A DNA stretch of 64,000 nucleotides from NCBI RefSeq assembly GCF_017355205.1, contig NZ_JADIJK010000025.1, positions 22,641 through 86,640 on the forward strand, given 5' to 3'. A program made the translations under genes and the position numbers. Shown in pieces: positions 1-10,307 of the stretch. The notes under the pieces were generated by a model, which was given only the letters and a program-made list of their open reading frames with translations, was not told the origin of the DNA and ran no database searches. The stretch's first letter is position 1. Each line of letters starts with the position of its first letter. Source of the DNA: Bacillus sp. SD088. Lineage in GTDB: Bacteria; Bacillota; Bacilli; Bacillales; Bacillaceae_C.

Positions 1-65
1 TTGCACATTCTTCCCTATAAAACCAATGGAGTTACATCGCCCACAAGTGGTTGGTCATACCAAGG

Positions 66-1088
66 CTACCTATTGAAATATTTTCGTGCTTTCTTGGCGA
101 TATCCTCTGGATATTTATAGCTTAATGGTTCTTGATGTAACACTTGAAAAGAATTGATATCACTTGTATTTAGTCCTCCCAGAGTAAATCGAGGAATGAT
201 TCGAACATGGGGAGTTTGCAGTCCGTTTGGATCGATTGATAGATGTGTTAGCAAATTAAAGCTGGTAAATCCCTGTTCTGCAAACACTTTGAAAACCAAT
301 TTAAGACCAGTTGCAAAATCGCTCCAATCCTGTTTCGATATGTCAAACATCGATTGTTTATTTTGGAATATCGCTAGAAAATCATTATGCCCTTTTGGTG
401 CAAAGGCGTGCATCCAAGCGATCTCGCCGGTTTCTCCAATCCATCTTTCTCCTAATTCCTTCTCAAGGCTACTTAGCTTTTCAAAATAATCGCAATCATT
501 CACTTGCCTAAAGGCTTGGACTGCATTATTCACCTGTCGCTGATAATTCGTTGCTACTTTCGAAGCAATCACATGTAAATGCGGATGAAGAATACTCCCT
601 CCTGAATGAGGTAAATAATTCCAATTTATCGATGCATATTTTATAGCAGGATCTGTTTTAGCTATTTTTCCAATATAAAGTTGGGCAGCAAAAAAAGCAT
701 TCTTAATCATATCAGTCGTGAACTCGTGCAGTTGAACATAGTGTTGACCCGAGAATAAGACAACACCATTCTGTTGACTGTAGGGAAACAAGTTTGGAAA
801 AACGATCGCATCTCCTTGGATAATCCGTCCTTTATCAGCAATGTTTTTAGGAAAAAGGGGCGTCATTGTATAAATGTTCTCTGGACAGAACGGGCAGTTC
901 TTTCCTCCTGTCAGTTTGGCCGCTTCAGAATAATCAGCTGGTGTGACGGAAAGTCCGGCATCAAAGATGATTCGCGATGTTTCACTTGTCAGTGGATCAA
1001 AGCGAACCTCCGTTTTACGGTTAATTGCTTCTCCTTTCCCATCATAAAATGAAAACAATTCTTCCTGTTTATTAAATTTTATTTCCAT
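66..1088 (-). CDS. GalT/HIT-superfamily nucleotidyltransferase-like protein
   Basis: This 340-residue protein resembles galactose-1-phosphate uridylyltransferase and the wider HIT superfamily. It has a CxxC pair at C65/C68 that could bind zinc as in GalT, and an HxHxH motif at H168, H170 and H172 (H-P-H-L-H), where HIT enzymes carry the catalytic histidine. Classical GalT has glutamine where H172 stands, so the reaction may be a different nucleotidyl transfer or phosphorolysis. No galK, galE or sugar genes lie nearby, which argues against a Leloir-pathway role. The ATG is preceded by a GGGAGAG-type ribosome binding site. The superfamily is confident; the substrate is unknown. Confidence 0.7.
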   Translation of the reverse strand: MEIKFNKQEELFSFYDGKGEAINRKTEVRFDPLTSETSRIIFDAGLSVTPADYSEAAKLTGGKNCPFCPENIYTMTPLFPKNIADKGRIIQGDAIVFPNLFPYSQQNGVVLFSGQHYVQLHEFTTDMIKNAFFAAQLYIGKIAKTDPAIKYASINWNYLPHSGGSILHPHLHVIASKVATNYQRQVNNAVQAFRQVNDCDYFEKLSSLEKELGERWIGETGEIAWMHAFAPKGHNDFLAIFQNKQSMFDISKQDWSDFATGLKLVFKVFAEQGFTSFNLLTHLSIDPNGLQTPHVRIIPRFTLGGLNTSDINSFQVLHQEPLSYKYPEDIAKKARKYFNR

Positions 1089-1208
1089 TTCACTCTCCCT
1101 CTCATTTTTCCATAAGAAATAAAGTTACCTCTAATCTCTACAATATAACAACTATTTTCAGTATTTTCAAATAAAACATTGATCGTTAGCGAGATGTGCA
1201 ATTTAGCT

Positions 1209-2057
1209 TCAACGCTTTAATTTAATGAATACGAGCTTTTCCCATAAGCGCCATGAGATTAGTTGCTTCATAAGTAATAATCCTTTTACACCTTTTCCAA
1301 TTGGATAGCGAAATTTATTCAGTTTTTGTTTTGTACAAAGATTTACAATCAGCAGAGCGACATTGCGTGGATCACCATAGCTTGAACTCCCACTTTCCAA
1401 TTCAGCTTCAAGCGCTGTCATCATAGACGCATAGGGAGATGTAGAAAGCAAAGATGATTGAGCTACTCTCTTTCCCTTTGTCCAAATATTTGTTTGAAAA
1501 GATCCAGGTTCAATGAGAGCAACATCAATTCCAAATGATTTAACTTCTAATCTTAGGCTTTCTGACCAACCTTCAAGGGCATGTTTTGAGGCTACATAAG
1601 GAGACAGTCCAGGAAAAGCTATTTTCCCAGAAATGCTGCTCATATTTATAATCTTTCCATTTCCTTGTTTACGCATATAAGGGAGAACAGCTTGTGTAAC
1701 TGCAATCGTACCAAAAAAATTCGTTTCAAATTGCTCTCTATATTCACGTAAACTGATTTCCTCAGCAAATCCACCTAAGGCAAAACCAGCATTATTAATG
1801 AGAACATCAATAGAAGGCAGATCAGAAAGAAAAGAGCTAAGCTTTTGTATGGATTGAGAATCCGTAATATCTAATGGAAAAAACTCAATAGAGCTATCAT
1901 TCACGCCTTTTTGTTTACATAACTTTATTATGTTATCCTTGTTTTTCAAATCCCTCATGGTTGCCAGGATATGGAAATTCCTCTTTGCTAGCGCGATTGT
2001 CGTGATCAATCCAAAACCACTTGATGCCCCTGTAATCAGCACTGTTTTTTTATTCAT
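1209..2057 (-). CDS. SDR-family NAD(P)-dependent oxidoreductase
   Basis: This is a classical short-chain dehydrogenase/reductase. It has the Rossmann motif TGASSGFG at the N-terminus, an NNAG motif, a catalytic serine in NMSSISG, and the YxxxK pair in YVASK. The frame is open nine codons further upstream, but the ATG at 2057 is preferred: it overlaps the exoA stop as TGATG, and a GGAG lies eight bases upstream inside the end of exoA. That arrangement implies translational coupling to exoA. The C-terminal ~40 residues are basic and hydrophobic. The substrate cannot be told from the sequence. Confidence 0.85.
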   Translation of the reverse strand: MNKKTVLITGASSGFGLITTIALAKRNFHILATMRDLKNKDNIIKLCKQKGVNDSSIEFFPLDITDSQSIQKLSSFLSDLPSIDVLINNAGFALGGFAEEISLREYREQFETNFFGTIAVTQAVLPYMRKQGNGKIINMSSISGKIAFPGLSPYVASKHALEGWSESLRLEVKSFGIDVALIEPGSFQTNIWTKGKRVAQSSLLSTSPYASMMTALEAELESGSSSYGDPRNVALLIVNLCTKQKLNKFRYPIGKGVKGLLLMKQLISWRLWEKLVFIKLKR

Positions 2058-2809
2058 CAGTCTATCTCCAACATAATAGGACAATGATCGCTCCCTATAA
2101 TATCACAATGAATCTGAGCATCTACAAGGCTCGTTTTTAATCTTTCAGATGTAATAAAATAATCAATTCTCCAGCCGATATTTCTTTCCCTTACTTTGTT
2201 CATATAGGACCACCAGGTATAGGCCCCTGTTTGATCTGGGTAAAAATATCGAAATGTATCAATAAATCCATCCTCAAGAAAAAGGGTCATTTTTCCACGT
2301 TCTTCTACAGTGAAACCAGAATTTCCCTGATTTGATTTAGCATTCCGCAAATCTATTTCTCTGTGAGCCACATTTAAATCCCCACAAAGAATAAGTGGCT
2401 TAATTCGATCTAATTGTAAAAGATATAATCGCATCCTCTCTTCCCATTGTAGACGATAAGGAAGTCTAGCCAAGTCTCTTTGTGAATTGGGCGTATAAAC
2501 ATTAACAAGGAAAAAATCTTCGAATTCAAGTGTGATGATGCGCCCTTCCTCTTCTCCCTCTGCCTCACCTACTCCATATTTAACGGAAAGAGGTTCGATT
2601 TTTGTAAAAACTGCTGTTCCAGAATACCCCTTTTTACGTGCGTAATTCCAATATTGATGATAACCATCTAAATCTAATTCGATTTGCCCTGCTTGTAATT
2701 TCGTCTCCTGCACACAAAAAATATCCGCATCGACCTCATGGAAAAAATCCAAAAATCCTTTACGGACACACGCTCGTAATCCATTTACATTCCAAGATAC
2801 AAGTTTCAT
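2057..2809 (-). CDS. exoA: Exodeoxyribonuclease III / AP endonuclease
   Basis: ExoA of the Xth family cleaves DNA 5' to abasic sites and removes 3' blocking groups in base excision repair. The 250-residue length is normal for Bacillus ExoA. Family motifs appear in order: WNVNGLRA at the start, QETKL with the metal-binding glutamate, the NVYTPNSQ segment, GDLNVAH with the catalytic Asp and Asn, and GSDHCPI with the final Asp-His pair. The ATG is preceded by AAAGGGG. The stop overlaps the start of the SDR gene, so the two form a two-gene unit. Confidence 0.95.
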   Translation of the reverse strand: MKLVSWNVNGLRACVRKGFLDFFHEVDADIFCVQETKLQAGQIELDLDGYHQYWNYARKKGYSGTAVFTKIEPLSVKYGVGEAEGEEEGRIITLEFEDFFLVNVYTPNSQRDLARLPYRLQWEERMRLYLLQLDRIKPLILCGDLNVAHREIDLRNAKSNQGNSGFTVEERGKMTLFLEDGFIDTFRYFYPDQTGAYTWWSYMNKVRERNIGWRIDYFITSERLKTSLVDAQIHCDIIGSDHCPIMLEID

Positions 2810-2837
2810 TGTTTTTACCCCTTTAAAGTTTAAATTT

Positions 2838-3058
2838 TACCGGACTTTTTGAACACTCTCTTAAACATAATATTTTTATTGTGACATTTTTCTCTCTATC
2901 AAACAAGTGATCGGCTTGTTATAATGAGAAGATCGTGAAGAAAAGCGCAAGCGCCCTAATATAGGAAGAAAGACTAAATTCGCGCTGTCGGACTTGAATC
3001 CTACGAGCCTCTCGGGACTAGGCGCTGAAGGTAGATCCTAACACTAGCAAAATCTTAT
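2838..3058. repeat. Composite intergenic repeat (GCGC family)
   Basis: The gap between exoA and the YdjM-like gene holds a GCGC-family repeat on the plus strand, starting near 2936 with AAGAAAAGCGCAAGCGCC and ending with CTAGGCGCTGAAGG. At 2844-2856 there is an isolated CTTTTTGAACAC, the terminal sequence of a second repeat type seen complete at 6124-6311 and 13724-13950. The copy is degenerate and lacks the long central hairpin of the better copies. Confidence 0.6.
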
Positions 3059-3081
3059 TCTTTTAGAAAGGACAGAGTATC

Positions 3082-3714
3082 ATGGACGGAAAAACACATT
3101 TTATCGCGGGAGCTTTGATCGGATTTGGCGTTGCCCAGTATACCCATGTTGACTTGGTGACAACGGCTTCCTTTACCCTTTTGGGAGGATTTTCTGGCTT
3201 AGTGCCAGATTTAGATGTTTCAGGTGTTTTAGCTAGAAAGCTATCGATTAATAAAAAATGGGCAATTCTCGTTCTGGGGTTCATTGGTCTATATTTGATG
3301 TCCTCGAGTTTTTTAAACCCCAATACATATTGGTCAAAGAAACAAGGAATTTTACTAGGATCTGGCTTCCTCATTTTCCCGCCCCTTTTTATGAAGCAAA
3401 AATGGATGTTAACCTTAACAGGTATACTGGTTGGAGTGCTAGGTTTCTATTATAGTAGCGTATGGATGATCATGTTTGGGATCTATATTGGTATTGCTTC
3501 TCTTTTGCCACATCGTTCGCTGACTCACTCCCTTTTGGGTCTATTCTATTTTGCTACATTGGGCCATTACATGGAGAGAGAAGTCCTCGTAGAAGGACTG
3601 ATGTTTGTTTGTACAGGAGCTTATGCAAGCCATCTTATTTTAGATATGAAGTGGATTCCAAAAAACCGAAAAGGTGTAAAACTATTTTTACCTTTTTCAA
3701 AAGTTGAGCTATAA
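3082..3714 (+). CDS. YdjM-like membrane-bound metal-dependent hydrolase
   Basis: This 210-residue protein has about five to six hydrophobic segments and the conserved polar residues of the YdjM/LexA-binding-type membrane 'hydrolase' family: an early histidine in the MDGKTHF segment, VPDLD, and HRSLTHS. These would form a metal site at the membrane, and the activity of the family is poorly defined. A good AGAAAGGA ribosome binding site precedes the ATG. It is transcribed alone and ends at the bidirectional terminator shared with metE. The family is confident; the function is not known. Confidence 0.75.
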   Translation: MDGKTHFIAGALIGFGVAQYTHVDLVTTASFTLLGGFSGLVPDLDVSGVLARKLSINKKWAILVLGFIGLYLMSSSFLNPNTYWSKKQGILLGSGFLIFPPLFMKQKWMLTLTGILVGVLGFYYSSVWMIMFGIYIGIASLLPHRSLTHSLLGLFYFATLGHYMEREVLVEGLMFVCTGAYASHLILDMKWIPKNRKGVKLFLPFSKVEL

Positions 3715-3754
3715 AGCGAGACTGCTAATCTCTGAGAAACATTCCGCAAAAAGA

Positions 3755-3786
3755 AAGCCGCATTCGCTAAAGGAATGCGGCTTTTT
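3755..3786. terminator. Bidirectional intrinsic terminator
   Basis: A 10-bp GC-rich stem (AGCCGCATTC with GAATGCGGCT) is followed by T5 on the plus strand and preceded by an A-rich run, so it can stop both the YdjM-like gene and metE. Confidence 0.85.
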
Positions 3787-3800
3787 ACACAATGGTGTCC

Positions 3801-6089
3801 TTATTTTTTCAGTGCTTGAAGCTGTTCTTCTCTAATTTCCTTTGCCACCTCCACCATAACTTTTAAAGCAGCAATGGTTTCTTCTTCTTTTCTTGTTTTT
3901 AGCCCACAGTCTGGATTAATCCAAAATTGCTTCACTGGAATCGTAGCAAGAGCTCGATACACATTATTTTTTAACTCTTCTTTAGCCGGTACACGTGGAC
4001 TATGAATATCGTAAACACCCAAACCAATTTCCTTATCATACGTATTTTCTTCAAATGTCGAAATGATTTCTCCGTGGCTCCTAGATGTTTCAATCGAAAT
4101 CACATCAGCGTCTAGACGATTGATCGCATCATAGATATCACCAAAACTGGAATAACACATATGCGTATGAATTTGCGTACTATTTTTTACGGTTGCTGTT
4201 GCTAGTCTAAAAGCATGAACAGCGTGATTTAAATAGGCTTCCCAATTTATTCTCTTTAATGGAAGTCCCTCGCGCAAGGCTGGTTCATCCACCTGAATGA
4301 TCGTGATATTATTTGCTTCTAATTCTTCAATTTCCGCACGGAGGGCAATAGCGATCTGGTTTAGCACCTCAAATTCAGAAATATCATCACGCGCAAATGA
4401 CCAATTCAAAATTGTAACAGGACCTGTTAGCATTCCTTTTACATGCTTATCTGTCAATGATTGTGCGTAGACACTTTCTTTGACGGTCATTGGATTTTCG
4501 AAGGAAACATCTCCGAAAATAAGTGGAGGTTTAACACAACGCGACCCATAGGACTGTACCCAACCATATTTTGTCACTTGAAAACCATTTAACTTTTCAC
4601 CAAAATACTCTACCATATCCGTACGCTCAAATTCACCGTGGACTAATACATCAAGGCCAATATCTTCTTGAATTTCAATCCATTTCTTTGTTTCTTTCTC
4701 AATAAATTGCTCGTAGTCTGCGGTGGGTAGCTCGCCTTTTCTCCAACGCAATCTTTGTTTACGAACTTCAGCAGTTTGTGGCAAGCTGCCGATTGTCGTA
4801 GTTGGTAATAATGGAAGTTGTAATGCCTCCTGCTGCTCTACAATTCTTTCTGAGAATGGAGATGTTCGATCTACTTGTCCTTGTTCCAAATTAGCATAAT
4901 TCTGCGCATCCCCACGATAATCAGACTGGTTTAATCTTTGAATCGCTGTAGTACTTTCATTGATTTCTTGACTAATTTTCTCTTTTCCATTTTTAAGTCC
5001 ATCGGAAAGTATCGCAATTTCTGTTAACTTTTCATCCGCAAACGACAAGCCTGTTTTAATGATGGGGTCTAAAGTTTGTTCTAGTTCCTTGGTTATCGGT
5101 ACATGTAGCAATGAGCATGATGGCTGAAGGATGATCCGGTCCTTCTCGACAATTTGTTGAATGATTTCTAAAACTCCCCATGTTTGCTCTAAATCTTTTC
5201 GCCAAACGTTTCTTCCATCAATAACACCAGCAAACAGCACCTTATCTTGTGGAAAACCAAATTGACGAATAACTTCTAATGTATCCCCATGGACAAAATC
5301 AAGTCCAAAACCAGCAACAGGGAGATTAATCAACTCTTCGTAATGATGGATTGACTCAAAATATGTTTGCAAGGCAATGTTTAGATTCGGCACAGCCTCC
5401 GTGATCGCCTGATATGTCTGTTTAATAAGAGCAATTTCTTGTTCAGCTAGCTCTGTTACGAAAATAGGTTCATCGATTTGTACCCATTCTACCCCTTCTG
5501 CCTCTAACTCTTTTAAAATTTGAATATATAAAGGGAGAAATTCCTTTAACAGGGTGTTAAATTCTGTTTCTTTATACCCCTTACCAAGCTTCAAAAAGGA
5601 AATTGGTCCAAGAATGACTGGTTTCCCTTTAATCCCTAATTCCTCTTTTGCTTCTTTATAGAAATGAAGTGGGCGATTATCTACCAAAATCGGTTTCGCA
5701 TTATCAAATTCTGGTACGATATAATGATAATTCGTATTGAACCATTTGGTCATCTCTGAAGCATATGCTTCCTTTGTTCCTCTCGCGATAGCAAAGTATG
5801 TGTCTAATGAAGAAGCAGATAAATCATTATTTTGAAAACGTTGAGGTACAATACCAAACATAAGGGCAGTGTCCAATACATGATCATATAAAGAGAAATC
5901 TCCTACTGGAATTAAGTCAATCCCTGATTCCTTCTGCTTTCTTAGTCCATTCAAACGGATCTCCTTCGTAGTGTCTAATAACTCTTGTTGGGAAATGCCT
6001 CCATTCCAATATTTTTCTAATGCCTTTTTCCATTCACGCTGCTCCCCAATTCTCGGATAGCCAATATTAGATGAATTTATTTGTGTCAT
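3801..6089 (-). CDS. metE: Cobalamin-independent methionine synthase
   Basis: MetE transfers the methyl group of 5-methyltetrahydropteroyltri-L-glutamate to homocysteine, the last step of methionine synthesis. The N-terminal half begins [20 protein letters not shown], and the C-terminal catalytic half carries the zinc ligands in [10 protein letters not shown] and NPDCGLKTR plus the DEPALREG segment. The frame is open 22 codons further upstream, but the ATG at 6089 gives 762 residues, the usual Bacillus length, and has GGAAGG just upstream. It follows yitJ after 228 bases that hold a repeat element and no riboswitch, so it is probably transcribed from the S-box-controlled yitJ promoter. Confidence 0.96.
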   Translation of the reverse strand: MTQINSSNIGYPRIGEQREWKKALEKYWNGGISQQELLDTTKEIRLNGLRKQKESGIDLIPVGDFSLYDHVLDTALMFGIVPQRFQNNDLSASSLDTYFAIARGTKEAYASEMTKWFNTNYHYIVPEFDNAKPILVDNRPLHFYKEAKEELGIKGKPVILGPISFLKLGKGYKETEFNTLLKEFLPLYIQILKELEAEGVEWVQIDEPIFVTELAEQEIALIKQTYQAITEAVPNLNIALQTYFESIHHYEELINLPVAGFGLDFVHGDTLEVIRQFGFPQDKVLFAGVIDGRNVWRKDLEQTWGVLEIIQQIVEKDRIILQPSCSLLHVPITKELEQTLDPIIKTGLSFADEKLTEIAILSDGLKNGKEKISQEINESTTAIQRLNQSDYRGDAQNYANLEQGQVDRTSPFSERIVEQQEALQLPLLPTTTIGSLPQTAEVRKQRLRWRKGELPTADYEQFIEKETKKWIEIQEDIGLDVLVHGEFERTDMVEYFGEKLNGFQVTKYGWVQSYGSRCVKPPLIFGDVSFENPMTVKESVYAQSLTDKHVKGMLTGPVTILNWSFARDDISEFEVLNQIAIALRAEIEELEANNITIIQVDEPALREGLPLKRINWEAYLNHAVHAFRLATATVKNSTQIHTHMCYSSFGDIYDAINRLDADVISIETSRSHGEIISTFEENTYDKEIGLGVYDIHSPRVPAKEELKNNVYRALATIPVKQFWINPDCGLKTRKEEETIAALKVMVEVAKEIREEQLQALKK

Positions 6090-6123
6090 GTCAATCTTCC
6101 TTCCAGTTTGTTTTTTTAGTGTG

Positions 6124-6311
6124 TGTTCAAAAAGTCCGATAAAGTGAACCTCCAATCAGTGGGGGTTTTCTTTCATCCCCCACCTATGCTTCTCCGTATT
6201 CTCTAAAGCCGGGGGTATTACTGCCCGTTAATGCGGGATAAAAAGGACCAAGTCGCCTAAAAGCGCTGACGTTCTGTCATCAACGCCGACATTTTTTGTG
6301 CTTTTTGAACA
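6124..6311. repeat. Composite intergenic repeat with TGTTCAAAAAG inverted ends
   Basis: The element is bounded by TGTTCAAAAAG (6124-6134) and its inverse CTTTTTGAACA (6301-6311). Inside are a segment of the ATAAAGTGAA...GCGGGATAAA family (about 6138-6241) and a segment AAAAAGGACCAAGTCG... that recurs inverted inside the element at 13724-13950. It sits between yitJ and metE in their presumed operon. No transposase is encoded and no flanking target duplication was seen. Confidence 0.75.
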
Positions 6312-6317
6312 ACCTCT

Positions 6318-8153
6318 TTAATGTAGTATTTCAACATTTTGCGTTTTTTCTTGAATATAGGTTGCTAATTCAACAGATAATTCGTATTGAATAAATGGAG
6401 TAATTAAATAGAATCCCTTAAAGTAATCATAGGCGACATCAATTAATTCTTTTGCAATGGCAAGCCCTTCTTGTTTGGCTCTCTGCGGATCTCCTTCTGT
6501 TTTGGCCATTCTGCCTCTAATATTGTCCGGAAGCTTGATACCAGGCACTTCGTTATGCAAAAATTCTGCATTTCTGGCTGAAACAAGTGGCATAATGCCG
6601 ATATAAATAGGAGCTGTCATATGTTTGGTTGCTTCCCCTACTTCTATCATTTTTTCTGGAGAAAAGATTGGCTGCGTTAAAAAATAATCGGCACCATACT
6701 TTACTTTTTTCTCCATGCGCTCAACTGATTTCCCAAGATTACGAACATTCGGATTAAAGGCGGCTGCAACATGGAATTGGGTCCTTTGTTTAAGGGATTT
6801 TCCTGAAAAAGAAATGCCTTCATTAAATTGTTTGATCAGCTTGATCAATTCAAAAGAGGTTGCATCATAGACAGATGTTGCTCCAGGAAAGTCGCCAATT
6901 TTAGTCGGGTCACCAGTAATGGCCAATATATCACGAATTCCTGCTGTATGTAGCCCCATAAGATGTGATTGTAATCCGATTAAATTCCGGTCCCGACAAG
7001 TCACATGAACCAATGAATTTAGATCAACTTCCTTTTTAACTAGAGACGCCATTGTTGCATTACATATTCTGGGAGATGCTAATGAATTATCAGCTAATGT
7101 CAACCCATCCACTCCAGCTTCTTTTAAGGCGTGTGCCCCTCTGAAAAAAGGATTTGTATCTAGATGCTTTGGCGTGTCTAATTCCACAATAACGGATCGC
7201 TCCGTTTGAATTTTTTCAAATAAAGATGGTTCCTTTTCAACTTGTTGGTCTTGGATAAAAATCGGCTTTTGTTTGATTACTTGCTTCTCTTCAAGCGGCA
7301 CTAAATGTTGGCGTCCTTTTACCAAAGCTTGGATATGCTCTGGTGTTGTTCCACAACAACCTCCAATTAATCGAACACCTTGATCACGGAAACGTCGAAC
7401 AAATTCTGTGAAATAAGTTGGTTCGGTTTTGTACATAAATTTCCCATCTTCATATTCTGGCAAGCTTGCATTTGGATAGGCTGCTAAATAAGCCGATTTT
7501 GAAAGTGGAACAGACTCTAAGGCTCTGACCATATGATAAGGACCGAGACGGCAATTGATCCCAACAACATTGGCACCTAAATCATCAAGCTGTTTTAATG
7601 CCTCTTCAAGTGGTGTTCCATTTTGCAGTACGCCAGGCTCATGCATTGTGACGTTAGCTACGATCGGTACATTCGTTTCGTCACGAGCTATTTTTAAAAC
7701 GGTCTTTATTTCTTCTAAATCATAATACGTCTCTAAGATAAGGCCATCTACACCCTCGAGTAGCAATGCATATAGTTGTTCTCGAAAACTGCGTTTTATT
7801 TCCTCTGTTACACTAGAATGTAATCCAGCTCCATGAATCCCCCCAATGGTTCCGAGTACAAATGTTTCTTTACTTGCTGCTTGTTTCGCAAGACGAACAG
7901 CGGCTCTGTTTATCTTCGTTACTTCCTCTTCTAAGCCATATCTTGAGAGTTTCAAATAATTAGCACTGTACGTATTCGTTTGGATTACGTCAGCACCAGC
8001 TTCAACATAGGCTTGGTGTAACTGCAATACTTCATTAGGGTGTGTAAGATTTAATTGATCAAAACAGCGATCAATCCCATAGCAATATAACAGTGTTCCT
8101 GCAGCGCCATCCCCGATTAAAATTTCTTTTTTGAGACGTTCTAATAATCCCAA
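6318..8153 (-). CDS. yitJ: Bifunctional homocysteine S-methyltransferase / methylenetetrahydrofolate reductase
   Basis: YitJ-type fusion of 611 residues. The N-terminal ~290 residues are a homocysteine S-methyltransferase barrel with GDGAAGT near the start and the zinc-binding GGCCGTTPEH motif. The C-terminal part from about residue 315 is a 5,10-methylenetetrahydrofolate reductase with the LAITGDP motif and FNPN segment. The reductase makes the 5-methyl-THF that MetE uses, which fits the gene order. The ATG is preceded by AGGGAGGG. It is the first gene after the SAM riboswitch at 8264-8419. Confidence 0.95.
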   Translation of the reverse strand: MGLLERLKKEILIGDGAAGTLLYCYGIDRCFDQLNLTHPNEVLQLHQAYVEAGADVIQTNTYSANYLKLSRYGLEEEVTKINRAAVRLAKQAASKETFVLGTIGGIHGAGLHSSVTEEIKRSFREQLYALLLEGVDGLILETYYDLEEIKTVLKIARDETNVPIVANVTMHEPGVLQNGTPLEEALKQLDDLGANVVGINCRLGPYHMVRALESVPLSKSAYLAAYPNASLPEYEDGKFMYKTEPTYFTEFVRRFRDQGVRLIGGCCGTTPEHIQALVKGRQHLVPLEEKQVIKQKPIFIQDQQVEKEPSLFEKIQTERSVIVELDTPKHLDTNPFFRGAHALKEAGVDGLTLADNSLASPRICNATMASLVKKEVDLNSLVHVTCRDRNLIGLQSHLMGLHTAGIRDILAITGDPTKIGDFPGATSVYDATSFELIKLIKQFNEGISFSGKSLKQRTQFHVAAAFNPNVRNLGKSVERMEKKVKYGADYFLTQPIFSPEKMIEVGEATKHMTAPIYIGIMPLVSARNAEFLHNEVPGIKLPDNIRGRMAKTEGDPQRAKQEGLAIAKELIDVAYDYFKGFYLITPFIQYELSVELATYIQEKTQNVEILH

Positions 8154-8263
8154 TAAACTACCCTCCCTATATATTTTGGAAAACTATTTAGAGTGGTGGC
8201 TCTTTTTGGTCGCATACAAATCGACATAGAGAGAGCAATCTGCTTACCTCTTATTCTTCCAAA

Positions 8264-8301
8264 CAAAAAGAGCCTACTCCGATAAGAAGAAGGCCCTTTT
8301 T
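8264..8301 (-). terminator. SAM riboswitch expression-platform terminator
   Basis: On the minus strand the stem GGGCCT...AGGCTC is followed by TTTTTG. Its 5' side includes CTTCTTATC, which can instead pair with GATAAGAAG at the 3' side of the aptamer P1 stem, giving the terminator/antiterminator switch. Confidence 0.85.
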
Positions 8302-8419
8302 TATAAAAAGGATTCTTCTTATCTTTCAAGTTGTTTCCAACTTGTGGATTTAGCACCTTTCCATAAAATGGTGGTTGCTGAGGCGTCTTAGGGCCATTCC
8401 CTCGACCTCTCTTGATAAG
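8264..8419 (-). promoter_or_regulatory. SAM-I (S-box) riboswitch upstream of yitJ
   Basis: On the minus strand the leader shows the S-box consensus in order: CTTATCAAGAGAGG, the GAGGGAATGGCCC box, an AGCAACC segment, AAGGTGCTAAATCC, and AAGATAAGAAG closing P1 (CTTATC with GATAAG). The aptamer spans about 8318-8419. GATAAGAAG at the end of P1 is exactly complementary to CTTCTTATC in the terminator loop region, so SAM binding should free the terminator and repress yitJ, and metE by read-through. The open frame across this region on the same strand is not considered coding. Confidence 0.95.
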
Positions 8420-8485
8420 AATGAAATCTTTATTTAATTTTCTTGTTTCACTCACCTGTTAGAATTAATTACTAACTATATTAAC

Positions 8486-8514
8486 ATTATATGGTTAGTT
8501 GGTTTAAAAAACAA
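8486..8514 (-). promoter_or_regulatory. Sigma-A promoter for yitJ-metE
   Basis: TTGTTT (8514-8509), a 17-base spacer and TATAAT (8491-8486) lie about 70 bases upstream of the S-box aptamer on the minus strand. Confidence 0.65.
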
Positions 8515-8556
8515 GAGGAAATTAGGTTTTTTTCAAAAAGTTTTTATTACTCCTTT

Positions 8557-10284
8557 CTATTCATCATGAAAATCAAGACCTGAGTGGACCTCTTTCACAT
8601 ATCCTGAACGAATGACAAAGTCGCCAAATCGTTCTTTTTCTTTACGTTCCTTCGCAAAATGACTTATGATTGGCTCTAATTCACTTAATATTTCCTTCTC
8701 CCCAATATTTTCGCGGTACAGCTTATTTAAACGATCTCCTGTAAAACCGCCCCCTAAATAAACGTTATATTTTCCCGGGGCCTTCCCTACAAAACCAATT
8801 TCTGCTAAGGCTGGTCTTGAACAACCATTAGGGCAACCAGACATACGAATGACGATTTCCTCTTCACGGAGCCCTGCCTTATCTAATATTAAATCAATTT
8901 TATCAAGCAAGGAAGGTAAATATCGTTCCGATTCTGCCATTGCAAGGCCACATGTTGGAAAAGCAACACAGGCCATCGAATTTCTACGTAAAGCGGTATG
9001 ATGCTCTCCGTCGGTTAATCCATATTGTTGAATAAATGCTTCGATTTCCGGTTTTAAAGCTTCTGATATGTTTCCAATGATTAAGTTTTGATTAGGAGTC
9101 AAGCGAAAATCTCCTGTGTGAATTTCAGCTATTTTTCTTAAGCCTGTCATCAATTTATAATGTTCCCAGTCCTTAATTCGGCCATTTTGAATAAAGAGAG
9201 TAAAATGCCACTGATCATTCAAACCTTTTACCCAGCCATAACGATCCCGATTGTGTTCAAACTGAAAGAATCTTGCTGGTTGTAACTCCCAACCTAGTCT
9301 TGAATGCAATTCCTCAATCAACCAAGGCATGCCGCGCTTATCAATTGTGTACTTAAATCGGGCATTTTTCCGAACAGACCGATTTCCATAATCTCGTTGA
9401 ATGGTGACAATTTTTTCCGCAACATCAAGCACTTCTTCAGGCTTACAGAACCCAATCACTCTTCCTACTTGAGGATACGTTGCTTTATCCCCATGGGTGG
9501 AGCCCATTCCCCCACCAACACTTACGTTAAAGCCTTGAAGTTGTTGGTTTTCTACCACAGCAATAAAGCCAAGATCCTGGGAATAGACGTCCACATCATT
9601 AGAGGGCGGAACAGCAATACCTATTTTAAATTTCCGCGGTAAATAGGTAGGACCATAAATCGGTTCAACTTCTTCCGTATTCTTTGAAGTGTCAACGATT
9701 TTTTCGTTATCCAGCCATATTTCATGATAAGCCTTTGTCTGTGGAGAAAGGTATTGACTTAATTTATTCGCCCATTCGTATACTTCCATATGAATTTCTG
9801 AAGCATACGGGTTGGGACTACACATCACATTTCGATTAACATCTCCACAAGCCGCAAGTGTTTCCAATAAGGCTTCATGAATCTCTTTAAAAGCTTTTTT
9901 CATATTCCACTTTAAAATTCCATGCATCTGAAAGGATTGTCTTGTCGTGAGTTTCAGACTTCCATTCCCATATTTATTTGCTAATTTATCCATTACAAGC
10001 CATTGATTGGCTGATACAACTCCACCGGCTGCTCTAACTCGTACCATGAATTGATAAGCCGGCTCCAATTTTTGTTTCTGCCTTTCAATTCGAAGATCTC
10101 GATCATCTTGTAAGTAGCTTCCATGAAATTTCATTAAGCGATTATCATCATCAGGAATCCCTGCACTTATCTCATCTTTTAGCGTTTCGGCAAGTGATCC
10201 TCGCAAATAATTACTGTCGCTTTTAATCCGTTCCACATCGCTAGGTGGTCCATCTTGTGTAGGTGGCAAACGATCTTTTGTCAA
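8557..10284 (-). CDS. cysI: Assimilatory sulfite reductase hemoprotein (beta) subunit
   Basis: CysI reduces sulfite to sulfide at a siroheme/4Fe-4S centre fed by the flavoprotein CysJ. The 575-residue length is normal. The cluster/siroheme cysteines appear as [18 protein letters not shown] and, further on, [11 protein letters not shown], which gives the two CxxxxxC / CxxxC pairs of the family. The start is a TTG with GAGAGG about seven bases upstream. It is the last gene of the sulfate operon, 23 bases after cysJ. Because cysJ carries a frameshift, the supply of electrons to this subunit is in question. Confidence 0.95.
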   Translation of the reverse strand: MTKDRLPPTQDGPPSDVERIKSDSNYLRGSLAETLKDEISAGIPDDDNRLMKFHGSYLQDDRDLRIERQKQKLEPAYQFMVRVRAAGGVVSANQWLVMDKLANKYGNGSLKLTTRQSFQMHGILKWNMKKAFKEIHEALLETLAACGDVNRNVMCSPNPYASEIHMEVYEWANKLSQYLSPQTKAYHEIWLDNEKIVDTSKNTEEVEPIYGPTYLPRKFKIGIAVPPSNDVDVYSQDLGFIAVVENQQLQGFNVSVGGGMGSTHGDKATYPQVGRVIGFCKPEEVLDVAEKIVTIQRDYGNRSVRKNARFKYTIDKRGMPWLIEELHSRLGWELQPARFFQFEHNRDRYGWVKGLNDQWHFTLFIQNGRIKDWEHYKLMTGLRKIAEIHTGDFRLTPNQNLIIGNISEALKPEIEAFIQQYGLTDGEHHTALRRNSMACVAFPTCGLAMAESERYLPSLLDKIDLILDKAGLREEEIVIRMSGCPNGCSRPALAEIGFVGKAPGKYNVYLGGGFTGDRLNKLYRENIGEKEILSELEPIISHFAKERKEKERFGDFVIRSGYVKEVHSGLDFHDE

Positions 10285-10307
10285 GTGATCCTCTCTCCCT
10301 TCGGATT

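Noticed and set aside
6090..6317. Second SAM riboswitch directly upstream of metE
   Set aside because: The interval is a repeat element with TGTTCAAAAAG ends; none of the S-box consensus boxes is present.
8141..8455. Open frame of 104 codons upstream of yitJ
   Set aside because: It lies across the SAM riboswitch, terminator and leader, is rich in basic residues and has no family pattern. The RNA elements explain the sequence.
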